A DNA stretch of 64,000 nucleotides from Austropuccinia psidii (lineage: Eukaryota > Basidiomycota > Pucciniomycetes > Pucciniales > Sphaerophragmiaceae). The DNA is taken from assembly GCA_023105745.1 (NCBI GenBank), contig JALGQZ010000018.1, forward strand, positions 21,164,132 through 21,228,131, read 5' to 3'. The stretch's first letter is position 1. Each line of letters starts with the position of its first letter. Below the pieces are notes generated by a model that was not told the origin of the DNA, did no database searches, and worked only from the letters and a program-made list of their open reading frames with translations. Shown here one piece after another: positions 58,177 through 64,000 of this stretch. Position numbers and translations under genes: made by a program.

Positions 58177-59583
58177 TGTCAGCCTGTGACTCAAACCCAG
58201 AGGACAAGCATGACAGCCAGATACCATAAATCAATTGTATAGCCAAGATACCACCAAAACATGGAGCTGAGCCAAATCAGCTCAAAAGGTATCAAAACAA
58301 AGAGGAAAACTACCCCTTTCCAAAAGTACAAGTCCCATCACCATAGGACAAATAATAACAAAGTTATTCCTGCTCAAAGTTGTTTCTGAGCATAAACCTT
58401 AAATTTCAGCTCTCATCTGAAATACAGAGTAAGAGGCCCAACCCCATTGGATAGGTACTCAAAATGAAGCTCTAAGTCAGGGCTATCTAATGGTACCAGC
58501 CATACTGAGCTAGCACCAGTATTACTGAGGTTATGGACAAATTCAGGCCAAATAAGGGTGAATAAAATATTCACCTCTCATCTAACTTCTACAGTTTTAG
58601 TGTGAGATACCTAAAGTGGGGTCTTTTTGGAAAGCGCACAATCAGGGCTATCTGATTGTGGCATTAATTTCCCCATATCTCATCTAGAAAAAAATTTATA
58701 AGGCAAACAAGCCCAATACAGCTTTTGCCTAAAACAATGCATATGTACAAAATTCTTGTACATGGGATAACTTTGCCATATTCAATGATATCCATACCAA
58801 ATACACACGGAACTAATTTTGAGGTTGATATCTCAAGAACTGACAAAGGTATGGCTGCTTTAAGGTCAAAATCCCACAGTTTTGCAAATACAGCCTTACC
58901 ATGGGATAATATCCCATAACCATGATTATGAGGTGTCAAACTAAAAAAGAAGCTTGTTTCTACTTCAATCCCTCATAGTTCATTCAATACTGGGGTCCCA
59001 TACAGGTTATGTACAGAATTGTACATGTCATACACATCCGAATCAGGCTGTGTGGTCCCCAGATGAAAATCTTCACCCTGTATTGGTGGAAACTGCCCAG
59101 ATGTGGTTTCAAAACCACATCTGAGCCCAATAAAGGTTATACAGTCCTTTTGAAAACCACAAGCCTGTCCTGGAGAGTGAAAAATCTTAACTTCCTCTAT
59201 GTGAAAAGGTCTAGCTACCTTTTCACCCCATTTCAGGATAAAGAGGGGCCTTTTCACAGCCAGAAAATATTTCCTCATCCTGCTCTTGAACTCTTACGTA
59301 GTCCAACTGTCAAAGACAGTTATACTCTTGGAAAATGATCAGGTTATACTATAAACTTTAGTATTCTAGACTTTATTATTGTAATCCAACAGGTAAAGCT
59401 GCACCCAGGGCTTTCAACAGTGCTCAACACCAATATTTCATAATATTGAAGCCCTTAATATTCAAATCTTAAACCCTTATTACTTATTGCAAAACTATTT
59501 TTTATTACATTTTACCATGTCACAGTCATAGTTAAAAGTTGTAAATAGCCTTATTACTCTTTTATCATAGACTCAGCCTGACA
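58177..59583 (+). repeat. 3' LTR of element B
   Basis: 1407 bp with intact TGTCAG start and CTGACA end. Hairpin at 59098-59123. The opposite-strand frame is 58973-59278 (101 codons). Confidence 0.93.
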
Positions 59584-59588
59584 AAATT
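59584..59588. repeat. Target site duplication of element B (right), AAATT
   Basis: Exact copy of 50051-50055. Confidence 0.9.
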
Positions 59589-60420
59589 AATTTTAGTAAA
59601 ACCAATTTTAACTTGTTTTGAGGTATCTTCAATACATTATGATGTGTTTTGAAGGCTTTAAACCAAGTATTATTATATCAATGGCTGAATGAAGTGACTA
59701 AAATTTATAAACCAGCCCTTTTTTGTCTGCACCAGGACTCAATGATGCCATAATTGGCCTTTCTTATTTCAGAATTTTTCTCATAGCTGATTAAAGTAGA
59801 TTTTACTTTTGGATTAAGAAAATTGGTGGATATAAAATAATGTGTTCTTTGCCCCACTTTTCTCTTCATGTTGGAATATTTTCTTTTTATCATTAGCTCA
59901 AACACTGTTAAACCAATCAATAAAAAGTTCCAACCACCCATTTTCAATGATTTGAAACCTTTTAGCCACATGAAAAAATCATTTCAATCTTTTTTTTTAA
60001 TTCTCACAATTGATTTTACCCTTCAACCACCCCAAAAGTGAATTCAAGAATATTCCAACACTTTTAACATTTTCACTTTGTATCTTTGATATTCTTTCTA
60101 TAGACTCTCTTATCATATTAATTTCCTGTAGGTATTTCCTCAATTAATTCCAATTGAAATTTCTCTTGAAGAAAGTTCTTTTGTATCCTTAAATATCTCT
60201 TGTAAGCTATTTTCTGGATACATATTCATTTTTGGTAAAACATTAAACCTTTACAATATTATGTTTTTATTATAAAAAAGGTTAAAAAATGAATTTGGTT
60301 TGTTTTCTCCTAAAAGCTCTTAGAGATTACTGCTTGTAATTAGTTTTTGCCTTATAAAATCCTTGAGGAAAGGAAAATTACATGAGTTTAAATCAAAGTT
60401 TTATATCCAAAACCTACATT
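59589..60420 (+). repeat. Repeat R, copy 2, right part
   Basis: Continues the R repeat interrupted at 50055 and aligns with 38390-39230. The right end is uncertain; similarity fades near 60420. Confidence 0.57.
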
Positions 60421-60642
60421 TGAGGGTTCAGCCATGAAATTTTACCTGTGAAATATCTTTTCTCATCCTTTTGAATACTTTCTTATATTGATGAACTTCC
60501 AAATCCATAAAAAATACTTATCATCTCAAAAATCCATAAAAATATTTCTTTTTGCATAGAATAAGTGAGGCTTAAATTTTCACTCTTATTTTGTAAAAGA
60601 CCTTTTTTTTAATTAAATAATTGCTTTCTTCATTAATTTTAG

Positions 60643-60840
60643 TGTCTGAAAATGTGGTAAGAAAAGAAAACATTAAAACAGCATCAGCAGTGGCTAGTAT
60701 TATCCCACCCAATACTGTTAATTCTGACAATAATAGCACTGTTACTATATCTCAGAATAATCAATCAGAGCCAATTTCTTCTGAATTGATGAACTTGGAC
60801 ATTAGAAACACTCTCCAAAAAGAAAAGAACTTGTCTCATA
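60643..60840 (+). pseudogene. Element C leader exon
   Basis: Follows the acceptor TTAATTTTAG and opens TG TCT GAA AAT; an upstream exon ending in A would complete ATG, as in A. It is fully open for 65 codons (SENVVRKENIKTASAVASI, NTVNSDNNSTVTISQNN, EPISSELMNLDIRNTLQ) and ends CAT A in phase 1 at a consensus donor GTAAGT (60841). Low-complexity, Asn/Ser-rich, no domain. Confidence 0.55.
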
Positions 60841-60903
60841 GTAAGTTTCTGATGTAAACTTTCTACCTTGAAGCTTTTTACTTCTAAATATGCCTTCAAC
60901 CAG
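60841..60903 (+). other. Predicted 63-nt intron of element C containing the Gag AUG
   Basis: Donor GTAAGTTTC, acceptor CAACCAG ending at 60903, followed at once by AG (60904-60905). Gag ATG is at 60890-60892. The first AG gives AAG CAG GAA, an alternative frame open for about 35 codons (KQEQAITPQAALKNF). The second gives ACA GGA ACA in the gag frame. Confidence 0.62.
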
Positions 60904-63000
60904 AGCAGGAACAAGCTATAACCCCTCAAGCAGCTCTGAAAAACTTCATACATGTGATTATGGCAGACGCCAATCAGTTACAGAAGGACAAGGGTCAGTA
61001 AATGAATCACAAAATGATAAATTATGCCACTCTGAAGCTGATAGCACTGTTTTACCTTTAAAAAGAGCTGAAACCTGTGTGAGAAGACTCAGTGGACATA
61101 TAAAAGGACAGTAAGAAGGTATAAAACAATGAACTTCAACACCAAGAGTATCAATTTGTAGCATACATTTGGAAAAGCTGCATGAACTCTCACCTGACTG
61201 TGAAAAAGCTTTGGGGCCATCCCAGTAATTGCAAGGTACTTAATGGGTGGCATCCATTGAAGGAAAAGAAGAACATGATTCTTTTGACAGCAGAATTGTG
61301 GAAAAACAACCCTCCACTGCCCAAAAGGCTTTGAAACCAATTCCAGTGGCTAGAAGCAGCAATTCCAACATAAAAAGGCAGCCACAAGCTCAGAAAAAGG
61401 GCAATCTCAAAGCACCATCCACAAAAGCTTACAGCAAGGGATATAGAATCCCAAAGATTAAACAAGATGCTATGGAAAATGTGTTTCAGATGGCCAGAAC
61501 CATGATGGAAATTTGGAAGAGAGAGGAAGCCATATTAAAATATCAGAAATGATTTCTGTGATTTTGGATGGAATTCCAGCTTTGTAGATAGCCATAAATG
61601 ACATGAGAAGTCATATTTCTGATAAAAGCTCAAATATTTGTAACAATTTTAAGACAAACAATCTGAGTTCAAGCCAAATGAATGAAAAAATTATGTGTTT
61701 TGAGAAATTTTTAAGAACAATTAAAACATTAAATAATGACACTTCATTCACAGATAAAATAAATGGACAATCTGTTATTATGAAAGAATTCACAAATCAA
61801 TATTTTGAGTTGAATATTGATGAAATAATTGAAACAAGAATAATTGAGAAATAAGTGTTATCAAAGCAGATAATAACAAAACACTTGATGGACTTACAAG
61901 TTCATTTACTGAAGTAAAGACAAATACCATTTCCTTGAAAAGGTTTTTTGATACCTCACAAGAATAGGTATCAAAAATAACAAAGAAATTGAATCAAATT
62001 ATTTCTAAAATACTAAGCAAACAGAATTATGGCAGGACATGAAAATGATAGAAGAAATGGATAAAATTGAGTTAATCAATTTAATAAAGGGTTTTCAACA
62101 TAAAGTCAGAAATTCCACAAGGTGTAATACCAGTAAAATAAATGAAATTGAACAATTGATTCACACCTTTCCAAGAATATCTACAGCTCTAAATGAAAGT
62201 AAGGGTGTAGGAAATCCCTACTCATAAACATTGGATTTAGAAAACTCACAAATGAATAATAAATTTTCCACTTCTTTCCATAAGTTGGAACCATCAATGG
62301 GCCAAGCACTTTTGAAAGAGGTAACAAAACTCAAAGAAAGGACTAAACTCAGTAGTGAGGGAGAATATTATCATATGGAATTCATCAGAGGTATTGAAAT
62401 TATTAAAGGAGACTTTCAATTATCAGAGAGAATGGTAACAGAAAGATTCAACACCCTGGTTACCAAGTCATCTCATAGACGGTAAATTAAGTTAAGACAA
62501 CCTCATGGACACAAAATTTGGAGTTGGTGGAAAACTCAAATCATTAATAATTGGGCCTATGATGCTTGGAGATTTAGATTAGAGACATCCTTTGTATCTT
62601 CAGAAGGTTAATTCTGACAAAGAAAGAGCCTTACCATGGTTTTTCCAACAAAAGGATGGTATAACAGCATTATATCCCTAAATGTCAGAATTTACAATCC
62701 ACAGACAAATTTGAAGACAATTTGCAGTTATTTGAGAAATTTGGTAAAAAGAAGGACAACTTAAACATCTTCAAAAGGGGATACTATAAATATATTCAAA
62801 GAAGTAACCACCAGAACAAAAATTGGCTCTATTAGGATGAATATTAAAACAAGGTTTAATACACCTTGAAAAATTCTGTGGAAAAAATCTCCAAATAAAG
62901 CTCTATTAATATGAGATATAAATCTGCAGAAACAATAATAAAATACCATCTTTACCAAAGAATTACACATTCAGTTAATACATGTCCAAAAAGAGGGAAT
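60890..63000 (+). pseudogene. Element C gag with zinc knuckle remnant
   Basis: Starts MPSTRAGTSYNPSSSS. Conserved-looking blocks follow between stops: WVASIEGKEEHD (about 61240), a coiled-coil-like stretch (61603-61854), then the gag domain from 62300 (LLKEVTKLKERTKL, EGEYYHMEFIRGIEI, MVTERFNTLVTKSSHR) parallel to EYDHMELIDYI in B. KIWSWWKTQIINNW is near 62515, and a knuckle end (THSVNTCPKRGN) is near 62970. Multiple stops and shifts. Confidence 0.72.
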
Positions 63001-63625
63001 ATCAATGAAATTAACATTGAAAAGTAACCTTATGTTGAAAAAGATGATGTGAATGAGGAGAATTCAGATGATAAATCATACATATTTTCTGACTCTTCAA
63101 AGAAGATAGAAGATATCAATGTCAAATTTGACATCGTGGAATCTTACTCTTACTTACCATGATTGAGTAATAGTCAACCTGATGTATCAAAAATTCAAGA
63201 TGCATAACTTATGAAAACCAAACAAAACAGGGGGAAAGGTTATAAAGATGTCAATTCCTGTGCAGCAGAAGTGGTGATTGATATCAAACCCACTAATCTC
63301 TTACTTAACCCAGGAGCCTTCTGCTCATGTGCTGGAAAAACATTTGTTAAAAATTGTGTACCAAATTTTGAAGATCAATTATTACAAATGGATGGAATAA
63401 ACATTCAACAGTGCAAGAAATCAAATGAAAGCATTAGGAATATTTGAATCCACTTGTATATTTCCATATATTAATGGAAACTTGAGAATTACTGCTGAAC
63501 TTCTTGTTATGGACAACTTCTCTAGTCCCCACTTCACATTTGGAAATGATTATTTAATCATGTATGGCATAGATTTACATAAGAAAATACAGATACTTTA
63601 ATATTGGTAGTAATAAGCATCAGAG
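63001..63625 (+). pseudogene. Element C protease
   Basis: Acidic linker (ENSDDKSYIFSDSSK), then from 63211 a retropepsin-like region: VVIDIKPTNLLLNPGAFCSC, where the catalytic Asp of D(S/T/P)G is Asn. FPYINGNLRITAELLVMDN and GNDYLIMYGIDLHK follow after a frameshift near 63415. Inactive. Confidence 0.7.
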
Positions 63626-64000
63626 ATTTGCTTTTTTACCTTTTTAAAGAAAAATTACAGTAAAAGAAGGCTCAACAATCAACTTGTAGTTAGAGAGGCT
63701 CAAATAAGAACAAATAAATGAAGCTGTTGTCAGTCTTCACCTTACTAATATGCGGGAAAATTGAATCTCTACCCTTTTATATGACCAGAAAGAAGCCTTT
63801 GCATAAGATAAAGAACCATTTGGGGGAGTTATTGGTAATGAATCTGACATCATTTTGAATGTTGAGAGACCTTATCCACCACTCTTAGGAAGGCCTGCAT
63901 ACCCAGAAAGCCCAAATTCAATAGAAGCCCTTGAGGTTCAGATTAAAGAACTCTTGGACCTTGTTTTAATAAGAAATTTTGGCCAAAATTAAGAAGTAAA
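63626..64000 (+). pseudogene. Element C reverse transcriptase, N-terminal part
   Basis: Near 63815-64000 the translation reads PFGGVIGNESDIILNVERPY, PPLLGRPAYPESP and IKELLDLVLIRNFGQN, the linker and first blocks that precede the catalytic palm in Ty3 enzymes (B: LFLDVERPYPPMLRRPPYP). A stop lies near 63990 and the rest is beyond the window. Confidence 0.68.

Larger units (their letters stand above)
50056..59583 (+). mobile_element. Ty3-type (chromovirus-like) LTR retrotransposon, copy B
   Basis: A 9528-bp element of the same family as A, on the plus strand: 5' LTR 50056-51493, leader to 52302, gag from 52303, pol to about 58153, polypurine tract, 3' LTR 58177-59583. The target duplication is AAATT. 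The LTRs differ by about 3% over the first 150 nt by eye. Reverse transcriptase and RNase H are intact in one long frame, but gag, protease and integrase carry stops or shifts and the leader has lost about 190 nt relative to A. It is inserted within repeat R, probably the 5' LTR of element C. Confidence 0.95.
60421..64000 (+). mobile_element. Ty3-type LTR retrotransposon C, internal region (runs off the window)
   Basis: A second Ty3 family, distinct from A/B. In order: leader exon, intron with Gag AUG, decayed gag, zinc knuckle remnant, protease and the start of reverse transcriptase up to the window end. If repeat R at 49136-50055/59589-60420 is its 5' LTR, the element began at 49136 before B inserted. 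Many stops and shifts; older than A and B. Confidence 0.75.

Noticed and set aside
1..64000. tRNA or rRNA genes, CRISPR arrays, operons
   Set aside because: No cloverleaf-like or rRNA-like segment was noticed by eye, and introns, LTRs and gene density show eukaryotic nuclear DNA. A tRNA scan would settle the first point.

Overview
The window is eukaryotic and fungal, most likely from a rust fungus (Pucciniales). It has one clean host gene with seven exons and six short GT-AG introns of 67-129 nt. Everything else is very AT-rich, gene-poor and transposon-packed. The gag-pol proteins look to me like the abundant Ty3 families of rust genomes such as Austropuccinia psidii; that species guess is recognition only and was not searched.

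Layout. 298-2860 (minus) is the signal recognition particle receptor alpha subunit, preceded by a CpG-rich stretch to about 3330. From there on CpG is almost absent. 7641-24887 is an old Ty3-type element (D, plus strand) with most of pol deleted. Its 5' LTR was split by a younger 9.67-kb Ty3 element (A, minus strand, 8124-17795, target duplication TAAGA). 30368-36285 is a decayed PIF/Harbinger DNA transposon with terminal inverted repeats, a 3-bp duplication (ATA), a transposase relic on the plus strand and an accessory SANT-like relic on the minus strand. It also holds a cluster of strong hairpins. 37444-50055 is mostly old LTR-like relics (families here called R and S). 50056-59583 is a second copy of the A family (B, plus strand, duplication AAATT), inserted into an R repeat that is probably the 5' LTR of a third Ty3 element (C). 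C's gag, protease and start of reverse transcriptase fill 60643-64000 and run off the window.

Most interesting observation. Copies A, B and the unrelated family C share an unusual 5' arrangement. A leader exon ends in phase 1 at a GT donor. A 63-68 nt intron contains the Gag AUG. The acceptor is a tandem CAG-AG. The first AG joins the leader to a reading frame that overlaps gag out of frame; in A and B it is 701 nt long, with one stop in each copy at different places. The second AG, 2 nt on, joins the leader to Gag itself. This looks like a splice-controlled switch between two overlapping proteins and is the best candidate for an undescribed system. It is inferred from sequence only.

All transposon genes here carry stops, frameshifts or lost catalytic residues, so they are annotated as pseudogenes. 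Coordinates of old repeats are approximate.
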